Shown piece after piece: positions 49,550-59,604 of a stretch of 64,000 bases of DNA; positions within the stretch are counted from its first letter, which is position 1; the number at the start of each line of letters is the position of its first letter. The stretch is from assembly GCF_039542035.1 (NCBI RefSeq), contig NZ_BAABHJ010000031.1, forward strand, positions 1 to 64,000, given 5' to 3'. The position numbers were made by a program, and so were the translations under genes. The notes under the pieces were generated by a model. That model was not told the DNA's origin. It ran no database searches and saw only the letters and a program-made list of their open reading frames with translations. This DNA is from Actinoallomurus liliacearum. Lineage in GTDB: Bacteria; Actinomycetota; Actinomycetes; Streptosporangiales; Streptosporangiaceae.

Positions 49550-50821
49550 GTGGTACAGGGAACGGGCGGGCCGCAGCGCACGCTCACCGAGGAGGAGATC
49601 CGCCGGACCGTTCAGGACATGCTGGCCGGCCAGGATCTGGACGGCCGGCACGTCGCCGTCATCATCCCGGACGGCACCCGTTCGGCGCCGATGCCCCTGA
49701 TGCTCCGCCTGCTGCACGACGCGCTCGCCGGCCGCGCGGCCCGCATCGACGTCCTGGTCGCGCTCGGCACCCACCAGCCCATGGACGACGCCGCCCTCGA
49801 CGCCCTCGTCGGCGCCACCGGGATCGGCCGGGACCGTCTGCTCCCGGCGATGACCGTCCTCAACCACGCCTGGTCCGATCCGGCGACGTACGCGGCCCTC
49901 GGCACGATCACGGCCGAACAGGTCCGCGAGCTGAGCGGCGGACGGCTCGACAGTGGCGTCGCCGTACGGATCAACCGTCTCGTCGTCGACGCGGACCTCG
50001 TGATCGTCTGCGGCCCGGTGTTCCCGCACGAGGTCGTCGGGTTCTCCGGGGGCAACAAGTACTTCTTCCCGGGCGTCGCCGGCCCGGAGGTGATCGATCT
50101 CTCGCACTGGCTCGGCGCCCTGATCACCAGCCACGACATCATCGGCACCCGCGGCATCACCCCCGTACGGGCGATCATCGACCACGCGGCCACGATGATC
50201 CCGACGCCGAAGCTGTGCCTGGCCATGGTCGTACGGCCGGGCGGGACCGACCTGGCCGGCCTCTACGCGGGGACGCCCGAGGACGCCTGGGCCGCGGCCG
50301 CCGACCTGTCCGCCCGCGTGCACGTCCGGTACGTCGACCGGCCGTACAAGACGGTGCTGTCGGTCATGCCGCGCCGGTACGCCGACATGTGGACGGCCGC
50401 CAAGGGGATGTACAAGGTCGAGCCCGTGATCGCCGACGGCGGTGAAGTGATCGTCTACGCCCCGCACATCGACCGGTTCAGCGTCACCCACGGCGCGGTC
50501 CTCGCCGAGATCGGCTACCACACGCGCGACTACTTCCTCGCCCAGTGGGACCGGTTCCGCGACCGGCCGCTCGGCGTCCTGGCGCACAGCACGCACCTGC
50601 GCGGTCAGGGCACCTTCGAGGCGGGGGTGGAGCGGCCGCGGATCAACGTGACGCTCGCCACCGGCATCCCCGAGGAGGTCTGCGCCGCCCACGGCCTCGG
50701 CTACCGCGACCCCGCCACCGTCGACGTCGCCCGGTGGATCGCGGACCCGGACCCGGACCTCCTGGTCGTCCCGGACGCCGGCGAGATCCTCTACCGCCTC
50801 GCCGCACCGAACACGCGCTGA
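49550..50821 (+). CDS. LarA-like nickel-pincer racemase/epimerase family protein
   Basis: A 423-residue protein of the lactate racemase (LarA, DUF2088) family. Typical parts are VAVIIPDGTRSAPMPLMLRLLHDAL, LVALGTHQPMDDAALDALVG and NHAWSDP. The segment VFPHEVVGFSGGNKYFFPGVAG corresponds to the region with the Lys that carries the pyridinium-thioacid nickel pincer and its histidine ligands. LVIVCGPVFPHE and DIIGTRG also fit. GTG 49550 has AAGGAAG upstream. The enzyme would need LarB, LarC and LarE to make the cofactor, but none are nearby, so they must be elsewhere or the family member works differently. The substrate, a 2-hydroxy acid or sugar acid, is unknown. Confidence 0.87.
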   Translation: MVQGTGGPQRTLTEEEIRRTVQDMLAGQDLDGRHVAVIIPDGTRSAPMPLMLRLLHDALAGRAARIDVLVALGTHQPMDDAALDALVGATGIGRDRLLPAMTVLNHAWSDPATYAALGTITAEQVRELSGGRLDSGVAVRINRLVVDADLVIVCGPVFPHEVVGFSGGNKYFFPGVAGPEVIDLSHWLGALITSHDIIGTRGITPVRAIIDHAATMIPTPKLCLAMVVRPGGTDLAGLYAGTPEDAWAAAADLSARVHVRYVDRPYKTVLSVMPRRYADMWTAAKGMYKVEPVIADGGEVIVYAPHIDRFSVTHGAVLAEIGYHTRDYFLAQWDRFRDRPLGVLAHSTHLRGQGTFEAGVERPRINVTLATGIPEEVCAAHGLGYRDPATVDVARWIADPDPDLLVVPDAGEILYRLAAPNTR

Positions 50822-50850
50822 GTCCCGCGAACGGCGGGGTGGACACAGGG

Positions 50851-52140
50851 TCAGGCGGTGGGGCTGAGCCGTACGGGGAGGGCGGCCAGCCGCCAGGCGC
50901 CGGGCATGGGGATGCGGTCCAGGTTCTCCGGGGGGACGGCGAGGGACAGGTCGGGGTAGCGGCCGAGGAGGCCGGCGAAGGCGACCTCGGCCTCCTGGCG
51001 GGCCAGGGCGGCGCCGAGGCAGTAGTGCAGGCCGTGGCCGAATCCGAGGTGGGTCTCCTGACGGCCGTCCGGCTGGCGGGTGATGTCGAGCCGGTGCGGG
51101 TCGGCGAAGCGACGCGGGTCGAAGTTGGCGGAGACGAGGCTGGCCATCACCGGTGACCCCTTCCGCAGCCTCCTGCCGCCGATCTCGACGTCCTCGGCGG
51201 CGTACCTGAACCGGGCGGCCTGCACCGGCCCGCACCAGCGCATCAGCTCGTGCACGGCGCGCGGCAGCAGCACGGTCGTGTCGGCGCGCAGCAGTTCGAG
51301 CTGGTCGCGGTGGGTCAGCAGCGCCACCATGCCGTTGCCGATCAGGTGCGCGGTGGTCTCGTGCCCGGCCAGCACGATGGTCAGCACCATGGTGACCAGC
51401 TCGAACTCGCTGAGCACGGCGCCGTCCTCGTCGTGGACGCCGATCAGCGCGGTCAGCAGATCGTCGGCCGGCTCGGCCCGGCGGCGGGCGACGAGCTCCT
51501 CGATGTGCTCCACGATGCCGCGGATCGCCGCGGTGAAGTTCCCGGTCTCGTGCGATCGCATCAGGGCGCTGCTCCACCGCAGCCACTGCTCGCGGTCCTC
51601 CTCGGGGATGCCGACCAGCTCGCAGATGACCGTGATCGGCAGCGGATAGGCGAAGTGCTCGAGGAGGTCCACCACGCCGTCCTGCGGGGACGCCCGGTCG
51701 GGAAGGCGGTCGAGCAGCCTGCCGGTGATCTCCCTGACCCGGGGCAGCAGCGTCGCGACCCGGCGCGCCGTGAACGTGCGGGAGACGAGCCTGCGGAGCC
51801 TGAGATGGTCGCCGCCGTCGACGTCCAGCACGCTCCGGAGCAGGTACGGCGCGTACTCGTCGTCGATCCCCATGGTCCGGAAGATCTCCGCGCGGGCGTC
51901 CTCGAGCTCCATGCCGGGCACGTTGCGCGGGTTGTTGACGAACCTGCGGTCGCTCAGCACCAGCCGGACGTCCGCGTGCCGCGTGACGATCCAGAGGGCC
52001 GAGCCTCGGTCGCCGTGCACGACCTGCGCCATCGGCGACTGCTCGCGCAGCCGCGAATAGCCGTGAAACGGGTCCCGTAGCAGTTCGGGATCCAGAAGAT
52101 CGACGGTGACAGGAGTCGCGGGAGTCGCGGAAGTCGCCAT
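50851..52140 (-). CDS. Cytochrome P450, divergent from lanthipeptide genes
   Basis: A 429-residue bacterial P450 of the CYP105/107 kind. The I-helix oxygen-activation motif is IVLAGHETTAHLIG, the K-helix ExxR is in AVHELMRWCGP, and the haem-binding loop is HLGFGHGLHYCLGAALARQEAE with the Cys ligand. It needs a ferredoxin partner, not encoded here. ATG 52140 has GGAGGAGGTGG directly upstream. The gene is divergent from the cinnamycin-like operon across 265 bp of relatively AT-rich sequence. P450s are not part of the described cinnamycin set as I recall it, so it may be an extra tailoring enzyme or an unrelated neighbour. Confidence 0.93.
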   Translation of the reverse strand: MATSATPATPVTVDLLDPELLRDPFHGYSRLREQSPMAQVVHGDRGSALWIVTRHADVRLVLSDRRFVNNPRNVPGMELEDARAEIFRTMGIDDEYAPYLLRSVLDVDGGDHLRLRRLVSRTFTARRVATLLPRVREITGRLLDRLPDRASPQDGVVDLLEHFAYPLPITVICELVGIPEEDREQWLRWSSALMRSHETGNFTAAIRGIVEHIEELVARRRAEPADDLLTALIGVHDEDGAVLSEFELVTMVLTIVLAGHETTAHLIGNGMVALLTHRDQLELLRADTTVLLPRAVHELMRWCGPVQAARFRYAAEDVEIGGRRLRKGSPVMASLVSANFDPRRFADPHRLDITRQPDGRQETHLGFGHGLHYCLGAALARQEAEVAFAGLLGRYPDLSLAVPPENLDRIPMPGAWRLAALPVRLSPTA

Positions 52141-52303
52141 TCCACCTCCTCCACGATGAATGCCGAAAAATGAGACTTCACGGACCGTTCGCACCCTCCG
52201 CACTTCCGTGTGTGAGCAGATTCCAGCATTGATGAATTCGACTGGCAAGCCCTCGACCTTCATCTCCTGTCAAATCACCCTCTATAGGACATTCCACGGG
52301 GTC

Positions 52304-52332
52304 TTGACTTCCCACTGGCACATCAATAGCAT
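52304..52332 (+). promoter_or_regulatory. Predicted promoter of lanthipeptide operon
   Basis: TTGACT (52304-52309) and TAGCAT (52327-52332) are spaced by exactly 17 bp, a good match to the vegetative-type promoter of actinomycetes. The predicted transcript would start near 52339, giving a 5' leader of about 65 bases before the ATG at 52406. Confidence 0.6.
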
Positions 52333-52405
52333 CCATCTTGTTTAACTCTGCGTGACGATGCAATTACACAAAGCGATCATCGATCGCCCGAGGAGGACAT
52401 GCCGC

Positions 52406-52786
52406 ATGGGACTCAAGGGCACCGGACCGAAGCCCCCGAGCGATCTGACCAAGCATCGGGCGATCGATACGGTCCGTCAGATCCAGCACCTCATGCTGCT
52501 GTGCGCGCTGCTACCGCCCGACGGCAGGCTGCAGGAGGTGCTCCGGCTCGCGCTCTCGCTCCACGAGGAGCCGCTGCTGGCGCGGATGACCCCAGTGACG
52601 GACCTGCACCCCCAGACCACCAAGGAATGGCTCGAATCCCTCTGGATTCGGGATGGAATATCCGCTGAGGAAGAGGAGATGATCGCCTGGCAGAACGACA
52701 AGCCGAACATGGACGCCGCGATAGCCGAGATCAAGAATGCCGAACGGCAGCTCGGCATACGACTGGCGACCGAACTGGTCGAATAG
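52406..52786 (+). CDS. DurN/Cinorf7-like lysinoalanine-forming protein
   Basis: A 126-residue protein predicted to be almost wholly helical after a short glycine/proline-rich start (HRAIDTVRQIQHLMLLCALL, RLQEVLRLALSLHEEPLLARM, TTKEWLESLWIRDGISAEEEEMIAWQN, MDAAIAEIKNAERQLGIRLA). It lacks a C-terminal Cys-rich core, so it is not a second precursor. Size, helical make-up and position directly before the precursor gene match Cinorf7 and DurN, the small proteins needed to form the Ser6-Lys19 lysinoalanine bridge of cinnamycin and duramycin. ATG 52406 has GAGGAGG upstream. The assignment is from context and fold-like features; I could not align it. Confidence 0.72.
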   Translation: MGLKGTGPKPPSDLTKHRAIDTVRQIQHLMLLCALLPPDGRLQEVLRLALSLHEEPLLARMTPVTDLHPQTTKEWLESLWIRDGISAEEEEMIAWQNDKPNMDAAIAEIKNAERQLGIRLATELVE

Positions 52787-52821
52787 CACGGCAGGGTTCA
52801 CGACAGAAAAGGAGAAAGGCG

Positions 52822-53061
52822 ATGTCACCGAGCAGCGTACTGCGTCACGCGGCGGCGGACGCGGAGGTCCGCGCCGAGATGCTGGCGGCTCCCGAGGCGT
52901 TCGGGGTCTCCGCGGGCACCGTTCCCGCCTCCGTCGAGCCGCTGGACGAGGAGACCCTCGACTTCTGGACCGAGGGCGTGGCCGCCACCGAGGTGTACGC
53001 CTGCGCGAGCAGCTGCAGCGCGGGTCCGTTCACGATCGTCTGCGACGGCGGCACCAAGTAG
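52822..53061 (+). CDS. Cinnamycin-like class II lanthipeptide precursor
   Basis: A 79-residue prepropeptide. The leader (residues 1-60) begins MSPSSVLRHAAADAEVRAEM and ends LDFWTEGVAATEVYA, very like the cinnamycin leader, whose end as I recall it is LDFWTKDIAATEAFA. Cleavage after the final Ala gives the 19-residue core CASSCSAGPFTIVCDGGTK. By comparison with cinnamycin, Cys1-Thr18, Ser4-Cys14 and Cys5-Thr11 can form the three thioethers, Ser6-Lys19 the lysinoalanine, and Asp15 can be hydroxylated. Positions 2, 3, 7, 12 and 17 differ (Ala, Ser, Ala, Ile, Gly). AGGAG lies eight bases before the ATG. Relatives bind phosphatidylethanolamine in target membranes. Confidence 0.96.
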   Translation: MSPSSVLRHAAADAEVRAEMLAAPEAFGVSAGTVPASVEPLDEETLDFWTEGVAATEVYACASSCSAGPFTIVCDGGTK

Positions 53062-53083
53062 CCGACCGCCGAGCGAGAACCAA

Positions 53084-53112
53084 CCGGTGGGCCGACGCGG
53101 TCGGCCCACCGG
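53084..53112 (+). terminator. Perfect stem-loop between precursor and LanM genes
   Basis: CCGGTGGGCCGAC (53084-53096) pairs perfectly with GTCGGCCCACCGG (53100-53112) around a three-base GCG loop. There is no T-run. It lies 22 bp after the precursor stop and 41 bp before the LanM start, where partial termination or mRNA protection would raise precursor expression relative to the synthetase. Confidence 0.7.
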
Positions 53113-53153
53113 CCCACCGGCCCGCGCAGACCGCCGGAGCGAGGAACCCCGCC

Positions 53154-56100
53154 GTGACCCCACTCTTCCCCTTGGACCTCGCGGCCCGTGCCGCGAACCT
53201 CTCCGAACAGGCTCAGGTCGTCTCCGCGCTGCGGCCGGCCGAGGACGCGCCACCGCTGACGGAGTTCGACCGGTGGCGGATCGGCCGACTGGCGGACCGG
53301 CTGGCCGGGCGGTTCCATGAGGAGCGCGCGCGGCGGCCGGGGCCGGCGCGGCACACCCGGCGCTCGCTGACCGACATCCTGACCGAGTACCGGCGGCACG
53401 AGCTGACGCTCACCGGCCCCGACGACGCCCTCGGCCGGATCCTCACGGACCTGCAGGCCGAATGGCTGCCGACGTACCAGGCCGCCCTGGAAGGGCTGGA
53501 CCGGTCCGGTGAGCGGACCGCCGAGGCGAGCTGGCGCGAACTCGACGCCTACTACGGCCGGCTCGCCATCGCCTGCGAGCCGTTCCTGACCGAGCTGGGC
53601 CGGCGGCTGGGCGAAGCCCTCGCGGAGGACGCCGGCCGAACGGCCCTCCGCATCGACGCCCAGGTGATCGACGACTTCCAGGCCCACCTGCTCGGCCGCT
53701 TCGAGCTGGCGCTGGCCTGGGCGGTGGAGGCCGATTCCAAGGCGCACTGCGCGCTGCACGGCATCGACCCGGCGCGGACGACCCGTGAGGACTACCTGGC
53801 CTACCTCGACAAAACGTTCTCCGATGCCGCGTCCTACCACCGCTTCTACCTCGACTTCCCGGTCCTCGGACGATGGCTGGCGCACGTCACCGAGCTGCTC
53901 GCCGGCCACGGCCGCGAGATGATCGCCCGGCTGCGCGCCGACGCCGACGTCATCGCCGCGGCGTTCTTCGGTGCGCCGATCGCCGGAGTGCGCTCCGTGC
54001 GCCTGGGCCGATCCGACATGCACGCCGGTGCCCGCAGCGTGGCGATCGTCGATGTCACGCTGGCGGACGGCACCGACGCGTCGTTCGTCTACAAGCCACG
54101 CTGTGTCCGTGGCGAGGCCGCGCTGCAGGAGCTGCTGGTCCGGCTGCGCGACGACGACGTCCTCGACTTCGCCCCGCGGCCGGTGCTGCCCAGGGACGGG
54201 TACGGCTACGAGGCGCTGATCCCGTCCGGACGCAACCGGGTCGAGACGCGCGAGCAGGCCGGGCACGTGTACGCCGAGCTCGGCGGCTATCTCGCCATCT
54301 TCTACATCCTCGGCGGGGGCGACCTGCACTTCGAGAACGTCCTGGTCGCCGACGGCCACGCGTTCATCTGCGACTGCGAGACCGTGCTCGGCGCGCCGCC
54401 CAGGGGGCAACCGCGGCCGTCCGGCACGCTCATGGACTCGGTGTTCAGGACCGGGCTGATCGAATGGCCCGCGCCCGCACCTGCGACGGCGGCCGACACG
54501 GGCATGAGGCTCAGCGGCTACTCGGGGGGCGACGCCTACCGGATGCCGATGCCGGTCCCCCGGGTCAACGAGCACCGGATGTCCTTCGGCGCGGCCGTGA
54601 CACACCGCGCGGGCGTGCTGGTCGAGCCGGGAGCGCCCAACCGCGTCTTCGTCGGCGACGAGCTCGCCCGGGCCGAGGACTTCATCGACGCGATCAGGAC
54701 CGGGTTCCACCGCGTCTACCGGTGGTTCCAGGAGCGGCCCGAGCCGGCGGTCGAGTACGTGACCGGGCTTTTCGCCGACACCCGGGTGCGCTTCATCAAC
54801 TGGAGCACGCAGGTCTACGCGCAACTGCTCGCGGCCGCGCGCCACCCCAAGTGCCTGATCGAACCGCTGGAGGTGGACCTGCTCGTCAACACGGTGCGCA
54901 CGTTCCCCCGCAACTGGGACGGCGAGGGCGTGCTGCCGCCCTGGGAGCTGGCGTCGATGTGGCGGCTGGACGTGCCCATGTTCACGGTCGACGCGGCCGG
55001 CGACCGGCTCGTCCACGACCACCGCGACGAGGTCGCGGCCACGGTCGAGGCGACGCCGCTGGACCACGCCGCCGCGCGGATCCGGCGGCTCTCCGTGCGA
55101 AACCGCGCCCAGCAGGACCAGTACATCGCCGCGGGCCTGTCCGGCGGCGACGTCACGAGCCCGGACTTCGCGGCCACCTGCGTCGAGCAGGCGAGCGCCG
55201 TCGGGCTGCGGCTGTGCCAGATGCTGCGCGGGCCGGACGGTGCGCCGTGGACGTCGTACGTCATCACCGGCGACGGCAAGGCCGAGGTCGACATCGAGGG
55301 CGACCTGTACCTCGGGTCGGCGGGCGTCGCGTTCTTCCTCGCCCACCTCCACGAGGCGGATCCGCGGCCGGAGTTTCGCCGCGCCGCCGAACGCGCCCTC
55401 GCCCACGCGCTCGACACCCGCGACCGCAGCCGCATCGGGGCCTTCGCCGGGCTCGGTGGACTGGTCTACCTCCTCACCCATCTGCACCGCCTGTGGGGCG
55501 ACCGCGCGTTGCTCGACCGTGCCGTCCGCCTCGCCGACGAGACCGCCGACCTGATCGAGCAGGACCGCCACCTCGACGTCTTCCACGGCGTGGCCGGGCT
55601 CATCCCCGTGTTCCTCGGGCTCGCGGACGCCACCGGCGGCCACGGCCTGGAGCAGGCGCACCGATGCGCCGCGCACCTGCTGCGCCATGCGCGGACCGAC
55701 GGCGACACCCTCTCGTGGCCCAGTCCGGACCCGCACACCGTGGCGGCCGACCTGACCGGCCTCTCGCATGGCGCCGGCGGCATCGGCTGGGCACTGATCA
55801 TGCTGGGGTGCCGCGACGACCGTTCCGGATACGTCGACGCCGGCCGGCGCGCCTTCGCCTACGAGGCCCGCCATTTCGACCATGACGAGCAGGACTGGTA
55901 CGACCTGCGGCGCATCCCGGGCGGCCGGCTCCGCAACGGGCGCCACTACGCCAACGCCTGGTGCAACGGCGCCGCCGGCATCGGCATGACCCGGATCCAC
56001 AGCTGGGCCCTGCTCGGCAAGGACGACGACGCCATGCTCAACGAGGCGCGTCAAGCGCTCACGGCCACGATGCGCGGCTTCCCGCGCCTGCAGAACGACT

Positions 56101-56378
56101 CGCTGTGTCACGGCCGTTCGGGCAACGCCGAGTTGTTCCTGCGGTTCGCCGAGCTCGCCGAAGAGCCCGCGTTCCGGATGGAGGCCAACGTCCAGGCCCA
56201 GGCCCAGTGGCGGAACCTGGAGGACGCCCGGCCGGGACCGGAGTCGGGATTCTTTCCGGGCTTGATGCTGGGCCTGGCGGGCTTCGGCATGCACTTCCTG
56301 CGTCTGGCCCGGCCCGAGAGCACCCCGTCGGTCCTGCTCCTCGACCCGCCGGCCCCGCCCCGCCCATCGAAGGAGTGA
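53154..56378 (+). CDS. Class II lanthipeptide synthetase LanM (CinM-like)
   Basis: A 1074-residue bifunctional enzyme. The N-terminal dehydratase half (about residues 1-640) phosphorylates and eliminates Ser/Thr in the precursor; conserved parts are FVYKPRCVRGEAALQELL, LGGYLAIFYILGGGDLHFENVLVADGHAFICDCETVLG and HRMSFG. The C-terminal cyclase (about 700-1060) is LanC-like, with zinc ligands in NAWCNGAAGIGMTR and DSLCHGRSGNAEL and the inner-barrel glycine motifs SHGAGGIGWAL. GTG 53154 is chosen on frame and a weak GAGGAA; its length is about that of CinM. It installs the lanthionine and methyllanthionine bridges in the product of the preceding gene. Confidence 0.96.
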   Translation: MTPLFPLDLAARAANLSEQAQVVSALRPAEDAPPLTEFDRWRIGRLADRLAGRFHEERARRPGPARHTRRSLTDILTEYRRHELTLTGPDDALGRILTDLQAEWLPTYQAALEGLDRSGERTAEASWRELDAYYGRLAIACEPFLTELGRRLGEALAEDAGRTALRIDAQVIDDFQAHLLGRFELALAWAVEADSKAHCALHGIDPARTTREDYLAYLDKTFSDAASYHRFYLDFPVLGRWLAHVTELLAGHGREMIARLRADADVIAAAFFGAPIAGVRSVRLGRSDMHAGARSVAIVDVTLADGTDASFVYKPRCVRGEAALQELLVRLRDDDVLDFAPRPVLPRDGYGYEALIPSGRNRVETREQAGHVYAELGGYLAIFYILGGGDLHFENVLVADGHAFICDCETVLGAPPRGQPRPSGTLMDSVFRTGLIEWPAPAPATAADTGMRLSGYSGGDAYRMPMPVPRVNEHRMSFGAAVTHRAGVLVEPGAPNRVFVGDELARAEDFIDAIRTGFHRVYRWFQERPEPAVEYVTGLFADTRVRFINWSTQVYAQLLAAARHPKCLIEPLEVDLLVNTVRTFPRNWDGEGVLPPWELASMWRLDVPMFTVDAAGDRLVHDHRDEVAATVEATPLDHAAARIRRLSVRNRAQQDQYIAAGLSGGDVTSPDFAATCVEQASAVGLRLCQMLRGPDGAPWTSYVITGDGKAEVDIEGDLYLGSAGVAFFLAHLHEADPRPEFRRAAERALAHALDTRDRSRIGAFAGLGGLVYLLTHLHRLWGDRALLDRAVRLADETADLIEQDRHLDVFHGVAGLIPVFLGLADATGGHGLEQAHRCAAHLLRHARTDGDTLSWPSPDPHTVAADLTGLSHGAGGIGWALIMLGCRDDRSGYVDAGRRAFAYEARHFDHDEQDWYDLRRIPGGRLRNGRHYANAWCNGAAGIGMTRIHSWALLGKDDDAMLNEARQALTATMRGFPRLQNDSLCHGRSGNAELFLRFAELAEEPAFRMEANVQAQAQWRNLEDARPGPESGFFPGLMLGLAGFGMHFLRLARPESTPSVLLLDPPAPPRPSKE

Positions 56379-56384
56379 GACACG

Positions 56385-57283
56385 ATGACCGTTGAGTCCT
56401 GCACCCGGTTCCTGCGCCTGGCCGAGGAGGACCCGGAGGTCCGGCAGCAGATGAAGGCTTTGACCGGGGTCGAGGAGGTGATCCGGCTCGCCCGTACCGG
56501 CGGCTACGACTTCACCGTCCGCGACCTCATGACGGCATCCGCCGAGGCCGGTGCCAGGGACGTGCCGGAGCCGATGGACGCCCCACCGGCCGGGGACCGC
56601 CCGAAGGCACCGGCAGGCGCGGTCTATCACTACGAGTACGACATGAACGACCTGCCCGGCTTCGGCGCGATCATCGACGAGCTTCCGCGGCTGAAGGTTC
56701 AACCGTCCACGGTCGACCTGGCCCGTTTCCACGACGCGTTTCGTGAGGAGGATCTGCACTCGACCGCGTTGGCGCCATCCGGCCCCGAGTACCAGGCCTG
56801 GCGTGACCGCGTCGCCGCCGCGCCCCCCGGCGATGTCAGGCGCGACTTCCACTTGATCAACCTCGACGACCACGTCGCGCACCAGGGATACGACGCCTAC
56901 CTGGCCGCCAAGACGCGCGCGATCGCCGCGCTGGAGGACGTGTTCCACGCCGAGGTTCGCTTCTCGGGCAGCATGTGGTACCCGCCGTCCGCCTACCGGC
57001 TCTGGCACACCAACGAGGACCAACCGGGCTGGCGCATGTACATCGTCGACTTCGACGGCGACTTCGCCGCCCCGGAGCGCACCTCCTTCTTCCGCTACCA
57101 GAACCCCGCCACCGGCGACCTGGTCACCCTTCGCGAACGCCCCCGGATGGTGCGGTTCTTCAAGATCGAGCAGGACCCGGACCGGCTGCTGTGGCACTGC
57201 ATCGTCAACCCGACCGAGCGCCACCGATGGAGCTTCGGGTTCGTCGTGCCGGACCACTGGGCCGAGTGCCTGCCGGAGCCGTC

Positions 57284-57287
<4 letters not shown>
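56385..57287 (+). CDS. CinX-like Fe(II)/2-oxoglutarate hydroxylase with Nif11-like N-terminus
   Basis: A 300-residue enzyme. The C-terminal two thirds contain the pattern MWYPPSAYRLWHTNEDQPGW and later LWHCIVNPTERHRWSFGF, giving two histidines with an acidic residue between them as expected for an Fe(II)/2-oxoglutarate oxygenase. In cinnamycin the equivalent enzyme, CinX, hydroxylates Asp15 of the core, which is conserved here. Residues about 6-52 (RFLRLAEEDPEVRQQMKAL, then RTGGYDFTVRDLM) read as a Nif11 domain, normally a RiPP leader. A proline-rich linker (residues 60-80) separates the two. AGGAG precedes ATG 56385, 6 bp after LanM. It overlaps the transporter gene by GTGA. Confidence 0.88.
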
Positions 57288-59149
<1,862 letters not shown>

Positions 59150-59311
59150 GCCCGGCGCGCCGGTCTCGAGCACCCGCCTGGGCGCGCACCGTTCACCAAG
59201 ATCCGGCATGCGGGTGATCTCTCTCGCGCAAGTGGTGAATACCTGGTCACAACGGCCGAGACCGGCACAGTCACCACGGCAGGAGTACAAAGCAGACAGA
59301 AAGGCATCGCC

Positions 59312-59335
59312 ATGGGCAAAAAGCCGACGCCATGA
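59312..59335 (+). CDS. Seven-codon leader-like ORF
   Basis: ATG GGC AAA AAG CCG ACG CCA TGA encodes MGKKPTP. It has AAAGG eight bases upstream and stops five bases before the terminator hairpin at 59341. The spacing is that of a leader peptide and attenuator, or of a free-standing small transcript. Chance occurrence cannot be excluded; it is listed because a credible ribosome site, ORF and terminator occur in that order. Confidence 0.35.
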   Translation: MGKKPTP

Positions 59336-59340
59336 ATCAC

Positions 59341-59383
59341 CGGCCCTGGCCTCCCACCACGGGAGTCCAGGGCCGGACCTTTT
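59341..59383 (+). terminator. Rho-independent-type terminator
   Basis: CGGCCCTGG (59341-59349) pairs with CCAGGGCCG (59367-59375), and CTCCC (59351-59355) with GGGAG (59361-59365) inside it, leaving one C-T mismatch and a five-base loop. A CCTTTTC run follows at 59378-59384. It is one of the few classical terminators in this GC-rich window. Confidence 0.8.
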
Positions 59384-59604
59384 CTCAGCGCCCCAACTCT
59401 TGGTCGCTGGAACGACGGAAAGTCTCGGCACAACGCCCGGGCCACCCCATCCTCACCCTGGCCGACGCGGCCGTGGGTGTCATCGGGGCGCACATGGGCC
59501 GGGCCGTTTTTTCGGACGGCGGTACGAACCGCGGTCCCGGGCCCGATGTCTACTGTTCACCCAGTCGGCGGTGCTGTCTGTGTGCCCATTCTTGAGGAGG
59601 CCCG

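Larger units (their letters stand above)
59150..59604 (+). other. 455-bp intergenic region after the lanthipeptide operon
   Basis: The region holds a seven-codon frame followed at once by a strong hairpin with a T-run (both listed separately), and then about 200 bp of sequence without a supported gene. A GGGCCGGGCCGTTTTTTCGG segment at about 59497-59516 could be a second terminator-like element. TACTGT near 59550 may be a -10 hexamer for the peptidase operon. Confidence 0.45.

Noticed and set aside
52406..52786. Possible second lanthipeptide precursor
   Set aside because: The protein ends in a helical, Cys-free segment and lacks a Ser/Thr/Cys core. It fits the small lysinoalanine-forming protein better.
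52845..57257. 1470-codon minus-strand open frame opposite the lanthipeptide genes
   Set aside because: It is antisense to LanM and the hydroxylase, whose catalytic motifs are clear. It is an artefact of the third-position GC bias.
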